Shown: positions 16,787 to 25,739, counted from the first letter of the stretch. The stretch is DNA of 64,000 bases from Virgibacillus salexigens (GCF_014905415.1 NZ_BNEO01000002.1:248001-312000), one strand, 5' to 3'. The notes: generated by a model from the letters alone, not told the origin. Program-made: numbers and translations.

Positions 16787-16939
16787 AAATGGTTTTTGGA
16801 AGGGATTAGCGGTTCAGTTACCGAATCTATATTCATATTTGTTGCTTTGTTTCTAAAAGTCGTCACATTATACACGTGTGTTATTGTTTCTTATAAGTTA
16901 TAATGGTGGGGACAATCCTTTGATTTGAGGTGAATCGAG

Positions 16940-17848
16940 ATGTGGTTAGAGTTGCAGATCTTTGGGTTTCGTGGGTTATGGAGTCCATACTTTCTATTAT
17001 TTATCATCGGATTAAGTGTTGCCTATTTTCTAATAACAGGACCATATCGGCATAAAATTGGCGGAACAGATAAGCCAACAAATAAACAACAGGTAATGTT
17101 CTATACAGGGATGGTTCTTCTTTACGCAGTCAAAGGGTCGCCAATTGATTTATTATCCCATATCATGTTGTCGGCACATATGATTCAAATGGCGATTTAT
17201 TACTTAGTTTTTCCGATATTATTAATTCAAGGTATTCCTGTTTGGATTTGGAAAAAGGTGATTTACGCACCAATTATTCAACCAATATTTAAATTAGTTA
17301 CAAAACCATTAATTTCATTATTATTATTTAATGCATTATTTTCTATTTACCATATTCCTGCCGTATTCGATTTTGCAAAATCAAACACGGTGGCACATAC
17401 ATCGATTTCTTTAACTATTCTAATCACCGCGTTTATTGTATGGTGGCCAATTTTATCACCAATTAAAGAGCTAGATACAATGCGGCCGCTTGTCAAAATT
17501 GGTTATATCTTTGCAAATGGTGTATTAATTACACCTGCATGTGTTCTAATCATCTTTGCAGACCATCCGTTATTTGCTGCTTATAGCCAAGACGGTGCAT
17601 GGTTACAAGCCTTAGCTTTGTGTGTACCTGGAGAAGTTCTACAAGGAATTTCTTTTAGTATATCAGGACCAGAAATGTTCTCACCAATGAGTACACTGGA
17701 AGATCAGCAACTAGGTGGAATTATTATGAAAATTATGCAGGAAATAACATATGGGATTTTGTTGGGAAGAATATTCTTTAAGTGGTTTAATAACGAAAGT
17801 TTGAAAGTCGATCCATTACCAAAAGATGTACAGCATGAACTTCGCTAA
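16940..17848 (+). CDS. ctaG: Cytochrome c oxidase assembly factor CtaG (caa3 type)
   Basis: A 302-residue polytopic membrane protein of the caa3_CtaG family, needed in B. subtilis for an active caa3 oxidase, probably in copper delivery. Conserved His/Met-bearing stretches are visible: SHIMLSAHMIQMAIYYLVFP near residue 73 and YHIPAVFD near 138. GAGGTG precedes the ATG. It is separated from ctaF by a terminator, so it is likely transcribed on its own, although it works with the operon. Confidence 0.92.
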   Translation: MWLELQIFGFRGLWSPYFLLFIIGLSVAYFLITGPYRHKIGGTDKPTNKQQVMFYTGMVLLYAVKGSPIDLLSHIMLSAHMIQMAIYYLVFPILLIQGIPVWIWKKVIYAPIIQPIFKLVTKPLISLLLFNALFSIYHIPAVFDFAKSNTVAHTSISLTILITAFIVWWPILSPIKELDTMRPLVKIGYIFANGVLITPACVLIIFADHPLFAAYSQDGAWLQALALCVPGEVLQGISFSISGPEMFSPMSTLEDQQLGGIIMKIMQEITYGILLGRIFFKWFNNESLKVDPLPKDVQHELR

Positions 17849-17850
17849 AG

Positions 17851-17891
17851 AAAAAATTCCCGTTTTTCTTTACATAAACGGGAATTTTTTC
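17851..17891 (+). terminator. Terminator after ctaG
   Basis: A stem AAATTCCCGTTT with AAACGGGAATTT, a loop of about 10 bases and A/T flanks with a T run on the plus strand. Confidence 0.88.
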
Positions 17892-17945
17892 TATGAAGTG
17901 TAATTGCATTTTTGTTACTATGCTATAGAGAAGGGAGTTAGCAAG

Positions 17946-18401
17946 ATGCCTATCTTACCATCAATCAGTACATTCTTTATTGTACTAAGTGGTATCTTAG
18001 TAGCTATCGGGTGGCGTTATATTGTAAAAGGTAATGCCAAAAAACATAAGAAGACAATGATAGCTGCTGCTATTAGTGCTTTGATCTTTTTTATCATTTA
18101 TGTATCACGCACGATTTTTATTGGTAATACTAGTTTTGGAGGACCTGATGATTTAAAAATATACTATACCATTTTTCTAATCTTTCATATCACATTAGCA
18201 ACAACGGGTGCTATTTTTGGAATTGTAACGTTAACGTTAGCTTTTAAGCGAAAAATTAGGATACATAGAAAGATTGGGCCAGTAACTAGTATCATTTGGT
18301 TTTTTACAGCAGCAACGGGTACCGTTGTTTACCTTCTTTTATATATTTTGTATGAGGGTGGAGAAACAACGAGTTTAATTAAAGCGATACTAGGAACATA
18401 A
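17946..18401 (+). CDS. DUF420 family membrane protein (YozB-like)
   Basis: A 151-residue polytopic membrane protein of the DUF420 family, with about four helices; polar marks are GNAKKHKKTMIAAA near residue 30 and FHITLATTGAIFGI near 95, plus RIHRKIGPVTS near 116. The ATG at 17946 is 8 nt after AAGGGAG; an upstream in-frame ATG at 17904 has no binding site. DUF420 genes are often next to cytochrome oxidase genes, as here beside ctaG, which suggests a role around the respiratory chain; this is inference. Confidence 0.85.
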   Translation: MPILPSISTFFIVLSGILVAIGWRYIVKGNAKKHKKTMIAAAISALIFFIIYVSRTIFIGNTSFGGPDDLKIYYTIFLIFHITLATTGAIFGIVTLTLAFKRKIRIHRKIGPVTSIIWFFTAATGTVVYLLLYILYEGGETTSLIKAILGT

Positions 18402-18403
18402 TA

Positions 18404-18436
18404 AAAGGGTTGGAGTTCAAAACTCCAACCCTTTTA
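18404..18436. terminator. Bidirectional terminator between yozB-like gene and ytvI-like gene
   Basis: A perfect stem AAAAGGGTTGGAGTT with AACTCCAACCCTTTT around a three-base loop; its A and T arms suit both convergent genes. The stop codon of the minus-strand gene starts in the T arm. Confidence 0.9.
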
Positions 18437-19534
18437 TATTTTAACGTTCCAAGTAATAATACCTGCTTCTTTTGCAGAATTAAATGCGATAACTAATAAT
18501 GGACCAAGAATGAAACCAAACAGTCCTAATAACTTTAGACCGATAAACATGGATATTAGTGTCGCTAATGGGGATAACCCAATGTGTTGCCCCATTACCT
18601 TTGGTTCAACAGTTCGTCTGATCGCTAATAAGATAATAGCCAGTACTGCTAATTGTATCCCCATGTTCGTATCTCCTGCTAAAAACATAAAAATAGACCA
18701 TGGTCCGAGAATTGCTATGGAGCCAATTATTGGGATGAGGTCAACAATCCAAATAATCAGTGACATAATAATGGCAACTTCAGGTGCAATGAAGAAAAGT
18801 CCAATTAGGGTCACGGCTAATATTATTAAGCTTACTAGGAACTGAGCCTTAAAGAATCCGAGAAATACACTTGTCAGTCTTGCATTCATAAAGGAAACTT
18901 TTTCGGCTGTTTCTTTTGTCATTAAGTGGTACATCTTTGCTTTAAGTATTGGTAATTCAAGCATAAATAAGAATAAAGCAATTAAATAGACGATGAAGCT
19001 AATCAAGTATTGAGGCACTTTTGCAAATACTTGAGCAATATTTTCTAATGTAATGGTTTCTTGAGCAGTTCTACTAAGAGCATTGAGATTTGATTCAATA
19101 CTATTGGATACTTGGTCGACAAATTCTTTGGGTAAGTTATCCGTATATTGTTGAATATCTGATTCCCAATTTTCATAGATACGATTTAATTCATTAAAAT
19201 GGGAAGGAACATCTTCAACAAAATTGACAACTTGTGTTACTGCCCTAGTAACTGTAAATGTCCCAGCTACTGCTAAAACTACAAGAAAAAGTAAAAAAAC
19301 AATCGTTACCGATATTTTACGATTTAATCTCAGTTTTCGCTGTATCATCCGTACAATTGGATTTAGGAAAAGGGCTGTAAAAAAAGCAACGATTAATGGG
19401 ATTGAAATCGGTAAAATAAAGATGAAAAGCAGGATGGCAATGATACATAATAAGATGATGGTCCAATGGCGTTTTGTAATATTACGAAACAACGTATTAC
19501 GATGGCTCCTTTCCTCATAAACAAACAGATTCAT
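18434..19534 (-). CDS. AI-2E family transporter (YtvI-like)
   Basis: A 366-residue membrane protein of the AI-2E/UPF0118 transporter family, with an N-terminal helix pair, a periplasmic-type soluble stretch (about 100-175) and a bundle of C-terminal helices containing DLIPIIGSIAILGPWS near 270 and GLSPLATLISMFIG near 320. Members transport various small molecules or Na+/H+; substrate unknown here. The relatives YtvI (sporulation) and YrrI are candidates. No ribosome binding site precedes the listed ATG; a TTG at 19492 follows GAGGAAAGGAG and could be the true start. Confidence 0.8.
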   Translation of the reverse strand: MNLFVYEERSHRNTLFRNITKRHWTIILLCIIAILLFIFILPISIPLIVAFFTALFLNPIVRMIQRKLRLNRKISVTIVFLLFLVVLAVAGTFTVTRAVTQVVNFVEDVPSHFNELNRIYENWESDIQQYTDNLPKEFVDQVSNSIESNLNALSRTAQETITLENIAQVFAKVPQYLISFIVYLIALFLFMLELPILKAKMYHLMTKETAEKVSFMNARLTSVFLGFFKAQFLVSLIILAVTLIGLFFIAPEVAIIMSLIIWIVDLIPIIGSIAILGPWSIFMFLAGDTNMGIQLAVLAIILLAIRRTVEPKVMGQHIGLSPLATLISMFIGLKLLGLFGFILGPLLVIAFNSAKEAGIITWNVKI

Positions 19535-19656
19535 ATACTATACAAAATATAGCATTTCTTTACTTATTTGAACAGAATTACGGATGCGATAGATAATAGA
19601 GGGGTAATCTATATTGGACTCATAACCGTGCAACCATAAGAAAAATCATGATAAGT

Positions 19657-19697
19657 GTAAAAAACCGGCTACTTTTTCCATGGAAGTAGTCGGCTAT
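19657..19697 (-). terminator. Terminator after yugN
   Basis: On the minus strand a stem AGCCGACTACTT with AAGTAGCCGGTT (one mismatch and one wobble pair) is followed by six T. Confidence 0.7.
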
Positions 19698-19702
19698 CGT
19701 AT

Positions 19703-20068
19703 TCAAGCATTAAATTGATCGATTTCTGTTTTTACTTTGCTAACTAAATCATTTGCCCGTTCTACTAAGTTCTCCGGGAATATTTCTTCTTCTCCATATT
19801 CTACACCATGTGGGTAGTAGTGTTTCCCTAACAATGGGGTCATTAATTTAATGACTGCGTTTCCACGATCAACATCGCCTTCAATTGCATATCCTTGGAT
19901 CCGGATATAGTATGTAATGTTTTTTTCTTTCGAGTCCATTCGATAATCATACGTAACACGTTCATAATCCCATTGCCCAGCCCGAATAAATGCGTGTTTT
20001 GCAGTTAAATGGTCCAGTGGTTTTAAATCAATAACCTTGTCTTCTAATCCAGTATTTTCTAATCTCAT
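19703..20068 (-). CDS. yugN: YugN-like family protein
   Basis: A soluble protein of 121 residues belonging to the YugN-like family, of unknown function. Highly conserved blocks are AFIRAGQWDYERVTYDY near residue 26, YIRIQGYAIEGDV near 53 and LLGKHYYPHGVEYGEE near 80. I place the start at the ATG at 20068, since the further upstream GTG at 20077 falls inside the GAGGTGGAT ribosome binding site. It stands alone with its own terminator. Confidence 0.87.
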   Translation of the reverse strand: MRLENTGLEDKVIDLKPLDHLTAKHAFIRAGQWDYERVTYDYRMDSKEKNITYYIRIQGYAIEGDVDRGNAVIKLMTPLLGKHYYPHGVEYGEEEIFPENLVERANDLVSKVKTEIDQFNA

Positions 20069-20268
20069 TTTATCCACCTCACCTAAAGAGTCCTCATTAT
20101 CTTATATTAGTATGAATTCCAAAAACTTGCAATCGAAAAGGCTACCAAAGTGTATTGTTTGCTGTGCTACTTTATTTTTATTATGATACGTATAAATAAT
20201 AGAGAAGATAGCATTGTTTATCTATGTTTTGCATATACATACGATAAAAACGATAAGGAGACCAAGTG

Positions 20269-21336
20269 ATGCGATTTATTCGAAATCTAATTCTTTTATC
20301 TCTAGTAGCAGTCGTAGGATTTTATTTTTTGGAACGAAATGATGTGTCTCCAGAAGCTACCATTCAATCCATTAGTCAGACTGTAAAAGAGAAGAAACAA
20401 ATGCTTGAATCAAAAGTTGTTCCAGAACGAGAGGAAGAAGTGCCTTTAGAAGGGGAATTATTTCAATGGTTTGGAAAATCGTCCGATGACTTAGAACAAC
20501 AGTTAGGAGATCCAAATAGAAAAGATCCCAGTGCATATGGATATACTTGGTGGGTTTATACAGATCAATCAGAACAATATGTACAATTTGGTGTACAGAA
20601 CGGTGAAATAAAAACGATCTATGCTACAGGGAATCAATTAAATATGAAACCTGTATCCATTGGTGATTCATATGAAGAAATTGGTAAGGAGTTTTCATTT
20701 ACGGAAGAAGTGAATTATCGAAATGGTCTGGCTTCTTATACATTCAAGCTGAAAGAAGAAGACCAAAATATGCGTCCACTTGTAAAAATATCAGATTCGA
20801 TTTTTATGCAACTCTATTTCGATACATTTACAAATAAGTTATCCTCTGTACGTGTATTAGACGCTGATACACTATTAAAGCATCAGCCATATGAACTAAA
20901 GTATCGTGGAGATATGCCGTCAAAACCAGATTTATCTAATGAAGAATGGCAGAAAGTTGAAGAGGGAATGGAAAAGCAGATTTTCGATATAACGAATGTT
21001 ATGCGGAACCAGTATGAGAAAGACCAATTAAAATGGGAAGCATCCGTTGGCGAAGTTGCATTTTTGCATAGTAAGGACATGGAGAACAATAATTATTTCT
21101 CTCATTCAAGCCAGGATGGAAGAGGATTAAAGGAACGACTAGATGCAGGAGACGTTTCTTTTACTTCAGCTGGAGAAAATATCGCGGCGCAGTATCCAGA
21201 TGCTGCAGCTGCAATGGAAGGATGGCTTAATAGCGAAGGTCATCGGGAAGCATTGTTAAGCGATAAATTCACGCATTTGGGTGTGGGGGTATATCGGCTA
21301 TATTATACACAGAATTTCCTAGCGAAGCCTTTTTAA
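20269..21336 (+). CDS. ylbC: CAP/SCP-domain protein YlbC with CAP-associated domain
   Basis: A 355-residue exported or membrane-anchored protein. An N-terminal hydrophobic segment (about residues 7-21) is followed by a CAP-associated domain (about 60-210; WFGKSSDDLEQQLGDPNR begins it) and a C-terminal CAP/SCP domain (about 230-340) with the conserved HSKDM and YFSHSSQDGRG, AGENIAA and GHREALL stretches. Function unknown; related proteins are secreted in sporulating bacilli. AAGGAG lies 8 nt before the ATG; a GTG directly before it adds one residue. A terminator follows. Confidence 0.88.
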   Translation: MRFIRNLILLSLVAVVGFYFLERNDVSPEATIQSISQTVKEKKQMLESKVVPEREEEVPLEGELFQWFGKSSDDLEQQLGDPNRKDPSAYGYTWWVYTDQSEQYVQFGVQNGEIKTIYATGNQLNMKPVSIGDSYEEIGKEFSFTEEVNYRNGLASYTFKLKEEDQNMRPLVKISDSIFMQLYFDTFTNKLSSVRVLDADTLLKHQPYELKYRGDMPSKPDLSNEEWQKVEEGMEKQIFDITNVMRNQYEKDQLKWEASVGEVAFLHSKDMENNNYFSHSSQDGRGLKERLDAGDVSFTSAGENIAAQYPDAAAAMEGWLNSEGHREALLSDKFTHLGVGVYRLYYTQNFLAKPF

Positions 21337-21349
21337 GTAGATGGAGAGG

Positions 21350-21386
21350 AAAAGCTTACCACATAAAAAACGTGGTAAGCTTTTTT
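21350..21386 (+). terminator. Terminator after ylbC
   Basis: A 13-bp perfect stem (AAAAGCTTACCAC with GTGGTAAGCTTTT), a loop of about nine bases, and a T run. Confidence 0.9.
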
Positions 21387-21450
21387 CACATCTATCATGA
21401 TGGAACATAAAATGAATAGTACAGATGACCATATAAAAGAGGTGATGAGG

Positions 21451-21852
21451 ATGAATGATACGAACTTGCATCCTTCAGTTAGTGAATTTAAACAGTTTAT
21501 TAATCAACATCCCAAGCTGATTAAGCATATTAGAAAAAATGGCAGGCCGTGGCAAGAAATGTATGAAAAATGGGTGTTATTAGGAGAGGACGACCCATAT
21601 TGGGAATCATTTAAAAGCGATAGTGAAGACAACAAAGAAGAAAAGAAAGAAAGTAAAAAAGATAAAAACTCGGAACTGTTTAGTCAGTTAGTGAAAATGA
21701 CGGAGTCCATGGATTTGGATAAATTTCAAAAACAAATGGATCAATTCAGCTCGTCATTAGGAACAATTCAAGAATTGATAGGGCAATTTCAGAAGACAAA
21801 AGAAAACAAACAACCCCCAATTAATGAACGCATGGGCTGGTTCCGTGATTAA
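21451..21852 (+). CDS. ylbD: YlbD family putative spore coat protein
   Basis: A 133-residue hydrophilic protein of the YlbD family. FKQFINQHPKLIKHIRKNGRPWQEMYEKW opens the family domain (read as two adjacent blocks near residues 11-39), followed by a Lys/Glu-rich low-complexity linker and a helical C-terminus. YlbD is annotated as a spore coat component in B. subtilis. I chose the ATG at 21451, which has GAGGTG at good spacing; ATG 21445 is too close and ATG 21397 lacks a site. ylbD, ylbE, ylbF and ylbG form a likely operon. Confidence 0.82.
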   Translation: MNDTNLHPSVSEFKQFINQHPKLIKHIRKNGRPWQEMYEKWVLLGEDDPYWESFKSDSEDNKEEKKESKKDKNSELFSQLVKMTESMDLDKFQKQMDQFSSSLGTIQELIGQFQKTKENKQPPINERMGWFRD

Positions 21853-21863
21853 GGAGATAAATA

Positions 21864-22097
21864 ATGGATCGAATGTGTTATGAATATTTACAGCGTAACC
21901 CGGAATTAAAACAGTTTGTTCGACTAAATCCTGTATGGTATCGTTATTTATCCAGAGATCCAAGTCTAATACCTGAGATGAAAAAAGAAGCAAAACGGTA
22001 TTATGGAAAGACATTTCCCCAACAAGTTGAAAAGGTGAATAACCAAGTGCAAATGATTGGAATGCTTATGCAGTTCGCTGGTGCGATGAAAGATTAG
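21864..22097 (+). CDS. ylbE: YlbE-like family protein
   Basis: A 77-residue protein matching the YlbE family, function unknown. The N-terminal half has the family pattern CYEYLQRNPELKQFVRLNP and WYRYLSRDPS; the C-terminus is a Gln/Met-rich helix. It starts 11 bases after ylbD with AAGGAG just upstream. The repeated NP and DP turns resemble the short helix-turn repeats also found in YlbD. Co-occurrence with ylbD suggests a related role, probably in the spore, but this is inference. Confidence 0.82.
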   Translation: MDRMCYEYLQRNPELKQFVRLNPVWYRYLSRDPSLIPEMKKEAKRYYGKTFPQQVEKVNNQVQMIGMLMQFAGAMKD

Positions 22098-22148
22098 TTA
22101 TTTCCAGATCTAACAAAAGATGATAAGATGAAAGTGGAGGTGTATAGG

Positions 22149-22586
22149 ATGATAGCGACAATGGAGTATGTAGATATTCTAGATCGTTCTGAGGAATTAG
22201 GAAGAATGGTATTGGATTCAGACGTTATGGAAGCCTATAATCAATCCCAAAAAGAACTTAATCAGGACCCTAAAGCACAAGAGCTAATTCAAGCGTTTAG
22301 TGATATAAAAACTCATTATGAAGATGTACAGAGATTTGGCAGGTATCATCCGGATTACAATTCAATTATGAAAGAAGTACGCAAAGCGAAAAGAGAAATG
22401 GATATGAATGATAAAGTAGCTTCTTTCAAAATAGCTGAACGTAATCTGCAGCAATTATTGGATGAAATCAGTAATTATGTTGCACATAGTGTCAGCGAAC
22501 AAATTAAAGCACCTAAAGACGGCGCAGCATTGACTGATAGTGGTTGTGGCTGTGGAAGCGGTGGAGGCTGTGGATGTGCCTCTTAA
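22149..22586 (+). CDS. ricF: YlbF/RicF, RicAFT complex subunit
   Basis: A 145-residue, mostly helical protein of the YlbF/YmcA family. In B. subtilis YlbF (RicF) with YmcA and YaaT forms a complex that binds iron-sulfur clusters, acts with RNase Y in mRNA maturation, and promotes competence, biofilm and sporulation. The C-terminus is strikingly Cys/Gly-rich, SGCGCGSGGGCGCAS, five cysteines suitable as cluster ligands. The ATG at 22149 follows GTGGAGGTG; an ATG at 22128 precedes that site. Part of the ylbD-G cluster. Confidence 0.9.
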   Translation: MIATMEYVDILDRSEELGRMVLDSDVMEAYNQSQKELNQDPKAQELIQAFSDIKTHYEDVQRFGRYHPDYNSIMKEVRKAKREMDMNDKVASFKIAERNLQQLLDEISNYVAHSVSEQIKAPKDGAALTDSGCGCGSGGGCGCAS

Positions 22587-22623
22587 GTTAAAATCTTAAT
22601 TGTTGTTAGTGAGGATAAATGAT

Positions 22624-22899
22624 ATGCGGACAAAACGTCAAGGAATTATCGTTTGGTTTCAACATATGAAGAATCTGAAACAAATTAAACGTTATGGTCA
22701 TTACCTATATAGTTCAAAGAAAATGAAGTATGCTGTCTTGTATATTGATCAGGATCAGATAGAAGTGATAGAAGCTAAACTATTAAAGCTTTCTTTTGTT
22801 TCGAAAGTCGATCGTTCGTATAAGCCTTTTATAAGAATAGATTTTGAAAATGCGAAACCAGACAAGGCTAAACAATATGATTATAAGATGGGCATTTAA
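22624..22899 (+). CDS. ylbG: UPF0298 family protein YlbG
   Basis: A basic protein of 91 residues, the typical YlbG/UPF0298 length. Conserved blocks are RQGIIVWFQHMKNLKQIKRYG near the start (two adjacent motifs) and YAVLYID followed by KLSFVSKVDRSYKPFI. Function unknown. The ATG at 22624 is 10 nt after GAGG; the TTG at 22600 has no binding site. It is followed by a strong palindromic terminator and then by the CsfG-like RNA on the other strand. Confidence 0.86.
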   Translation: MRTKRQGIIVWFQHMKNLKQIKRYGHYLYSSKKMKYAVLYIDQDQIEVIEAKLLKLSFVSKVDRSYKPFIRIDFENAKPDKAKQYDYKMGI

Positions 22900-22900
22900 T

Positions 22901-22936
22901 CGATAAAAGCTGCGATATCACTCGCAGCTTTTATCG
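22901..22936 (+). terminator. Terminator after ylbG
   Basis: A 15-bp perfect palindrome arm pair (22901-22915 with 22922-22936). The T run is short (TTTT within the right arm), so it may work in both directions or only partly. Confidence 0.65.
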
Positions 22937-22954
22937 TGTACATGAATTTTACTT

Positions 22955-23118
22955 AAAAAAAGAAAAAACCTGCAGAAATAAATTATCTACAGGTCCCTTT
23001 GTTTTCCTGTTAGAAAACAAAAAGGCAAAGGGAGAGGAGAAACCGGAAGAAGAACTTATGGGGAAGAGTAAGTCTTCTCCGTGTTTGAAACAGCTAAGCT
23101 AATATATTAGCTGTTACA
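22955..23118 (-). ncRNA. csfG: CsfG-like forespore small RNA (ylbG-ylbH locus)
   Basis: The minus strand carries a complete non-coding transcription unit: a promoter at 23125-23153, and a terminator formed by TCTGCAGGT pairing with ACCTGTAGA (22968-22994, one mismatch) followed by U-rich sequence to about 22955. The predicted RNA is about 160 nt. It has a hairpin (23049-23077) whose loop exposes CUCUUCCCCA, and an unpaired pyrimidine-rich stretch containing UCUCCUCUCCC (about 23028-23040), like the C-rich seed regions of Gram-positive trans-acting RNAs. B. subtilis has the sporulation RNA CsfG between ylbG and ylbH, and Rfam lists a ylbH leader here. I see no open reading frame. Confidence 0.75.
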
Positions 23119-23124
23119 TTAACC

Positions 23125-23153
23125 TAGTATGTACGTTGAAAAGAAATTTATAC
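23125..23153 (-). promoter_or_regulatory. Forespore sigma-G/sigma-F promoter of the CsfG-like RNA
   Basis: On the minus strand GTATA (-35) and CATACTA (-10) are separated by 17 bp. CATACTA is a perfect sigma-G -10 (CATNMTA) and GTATA fits the sigma-F/G -35 class. The expected start is near 23118. Confidence 0.65.
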
Positions 23154-23251
23154 GCTTTCAAATAATATTTTTCTGAAGAATAATTCTTATTTTAGTTTCT
23201 TAACTTTTGTGGTAGGATAAATGTCGAATAGTAGTTAATTGAGGTGGAGTT

Positions 23252-23812
23252 ATGCGCATAATTGCAGGAGAGCATAAGGGGAGACAACTAAAGTCTGTCC
23301 CCGGAAAGATGACCAGACCAACTACTGATAAAGTAAAAGAGGCTGTTTTCCAAGTGATTGGCCCATTTTTTCAAGGTGGGATAGTTTTAGATCTTTTTGC
23401 AGGTAGTGGAGGGCTAGGAATAGAAGCTTTGAGTCGGGGAATGGACAAGGCAGTATTTGTAGATAAACAGCCAAAAGCGATACATACGATTTATGAGAAT
23501 ATTAAACAATTTGGACTCGAAGAGAGAGTGGAAGTATTTAGAGCGGACGCATATCGTGCGATGCAAGCTGCTGCTAAACGTAATCTACAATTTGATTTGG
23601 TTTTGCTTGATCCTCCCTATAAAAAAGTTCATTATGAAAACCTACTACATGAACTTATCAAGCTCGATCTATTGAAACCAGAAGCTAGGATCTATTGTGA
23701 GCATGATCTATCCGAAAAGCTACCAACAGATTTGAGAGAGCAACACTTAGAGATTGTTAAACAGTCGAATTATGGTGGAACGATAGGAATCACGATTTAT
23801 AAAAAGAATTAG
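23252..23812 (+). CDS. rsmD: 16S rRNA (guanine(966)-N(2))-methyltransferase RsmD
   Basis: Methylates G966 (E. coli numbering) of 16S rRNA using S-adenosylmethionine. The 186-residue protein begins MRIIAGEHKGRQLKSV, has the SAM-binding motif VLDLFAGSGGLGIEALSRG near residue 45 and the N6/N2-methyltransferase motif DPPY near 122. GAGGTGG is 7-8 nt before the ATG. It is 15 bases upstream of coaD, the same pair as ylbH-coaD in B. subtilis. The 300-bp space upstream holds the oppositely directed CsfG-like RNA. Confidence 0.93.
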   Translation: MRIIAGEHKGRQLKSVPGKMTRPTTDKVKEAVFQVIGPFFQGGIVLDLFAGSGGLGIEALSRGMDKAVFVDKQPKAIHTIYENIKQFGLEERVEVFRADAYRAMQAAAKRNLQFDLVLLDPPYKKVHYENLLHELIKLDLLKPEARIYCEHDLSEKLPTDLREQHLEIVKQSNYGGTIGITIYKKN

Positions 23813-24313
<501 letters not shown>

Positions 24314-24325
24314 AGTAAAAGAGTC

Positions 24326-24367
24326 GAACAGACATTTTGTGTACTTCATCTAATGTCTGTTCTTTTT
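24326..24367. terminator. Terminator between coaD and ylbJ
   Basis: An 11-bp perfect stem GAACAGACATT with AATGTCTGTTC, loop of about 15 bases, then TTTTT. The ylbJ stop codon lies in the loop, so this mainly serves coaD. Confidence 0.82.
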
Positions 24368-25551
24368 CTATAGGCAATAATTAGCGCTGCGCATAGAGAT
24401 AGAATAGTTACCATAGGTCCTATTTCTGCTAATTGATTCAAAATTGTAACCCATAAACTATCACTTGTGCTTATCGATACTGGGATATCATTTGTATCAA
24501 AAGCTTGCTTATCTAAATACAATGGTTTGTAAAGAATGATTGTTAGAATGCTTGCAATAACACCATGAAGAATACGAGCAAAGAAGTAGGGAGCAAATCG
24601 TATATCCGTTTTTGCTAACACACTAGCAACCTGTGCTTGGACACTAAAACCATTAAACCCTAAAATAAAGCTAACAAGGATAGCTTGTATGAGTAATGTA
24701 TCATTAACATGGGAAATGCTTTGTGCTCCAATTGTAATTTCAAATAGCCCGGAAAGTAATGGTAAAGCAAAGTCAGGGGACATTGAAAATAGCTGTAAAA
24801 GCTGTTCAAAGAAGATGCCGATAATAGAAGATAGTCCTACTAAAAAGAACAGTTTCGTTAAAACTGAAAATAAAACAATGAATCCTCCTACGGTTACTAG
24901 TGTTTTAACCGAATTAATCACTGAATCGCCTAAGATCTCGCCCAGTGGGCGTTTATCGCCTAACCTGGTTTGATGCATTTCGTGAAAAGCGGCAGTTAGC
25001 GACACTTTTCCTTTATGTTTTTTACTAAGCTTGTCTTGCTTTCTACCATAAAATCGCATGCATATCCCAACGATTGCATTACTGATATAATGACAGGCAG
25101 CTAATAAAATTCCGAGTTTTGTATCATGAAAAAAACCGACGGAAATGGCTGCAAAAATAAACAAAGGACTAGAAGCATTTGTAAAGGATACAAGCCTTTC
25201 TGCCTCGATTTGAGATAACTGTTGTTCTTCTCTTAACCGACTAGCAATTTTAGCCCCAGTCGGATAACCGCTGGCCATCCCCATCATCCAGCCAAAACTG
25301 CCAACTCCTGGTAGGTTAAACAGCGGGCGCATGATTGGTTCAAATAACACACCAATAAACTTCACAACACCAAAACTGATTAAAAGTTCTGCGGTTATGA
25401 AAAAAGGCAATAACGAAGGGAAAACAACTTCCCACCAGATATTTAAGCCACGAATGCTTGCTTCCAGTGCTTGATCTGGAAATTTTATTAAGGAAAATGC
25501 AATAAATGCAGTAATACTAGAAAATAAAATGGTTTTTAGTATTTGTGTCAA
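24346..25551 (-). CDS. ylbJ: Sporulation integral membrane protein YlbJ
   Basis: A 401-residue polytopic membrane protein with nucleoside-recognition (GATE) type repeats, the family of SpoVB-like spore maturation proteins and YlbJ. YlbJ is needed for normal sporulation in B. subtilis. Visible marks are WWEVVFPSLLPFFITAELL near residue 40, GMASGYPTGAKIASRLRE near 91 and GLFEITIGAQSIS near 265, the two-fold repeated GATE motifs. It starts with TTG about 7 nt after AGGAGG. Divergent from ylbL, convergent with coaD. Confidence 0.9.
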   Translation of the reverse strand: MTQILKTILFSSITAFIAFSLIKFPDQALEASIRGLNIWWEVVFPSLLPFFITAELLISFGVVKFIGVLFEPIMRPLFNLPGVGSFGWMMGMASGYPTGAKIASRLREEQQLSQIEAERLVSFTNASSPLFIFAAISVGFFHDTKLGILLAACHYISNAIVGICMRFYGRKQDKLSKKHKGKVSLTAAFHEMHQTRLGDKRPLGEILGDSVINSVKTLVTVGGFIVLFSVLTKLFFLVGLSSIIGIFFEQLLQLFSMSPDFALPLLSGLFEITIGAQSISHVNDTLLIQAILVSFILGFNGFSVQAQVASVLAKTDIRFAPYFFARILHGVIASILTIILYKPLYLDKQAFDTNDIPVSISTSDSLWVTILNQLAEIGPMVTILSLCAALIIAYRKRTDIR

Positions 25552-25739
25552 TGTTGCGCCTCCTAAATCATTAGCCTTACTCTGTACTTATTCGGATGAT
25601 AGTAGTAGAATTGGAATATCGTTGTTAGGGCTTTCTTTAATAAATGTACAAGTCTATTTAAATATACGCACATACATATTAATTTTATGCCATACACTTT
25701 TTAAACAGGGATGTTAATGGTGGTAGTGGAGGGTAAGAA

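Noticed and set aside
16861-16904. ctaG promoter with TATAAT at 16899-16904
   Set aside because: There is no -35 at acceptable spacing and no extended -10; it may be real but support is too thin.
23221-23251. Reading the ylbG-rsmD gap as a plus-strand rsmD leader riboswitch
   Set aside because: The terminator-like hairpin has its T run on the minus strand and the best promoter points to the minus strand, so I assign the structured RNA there.
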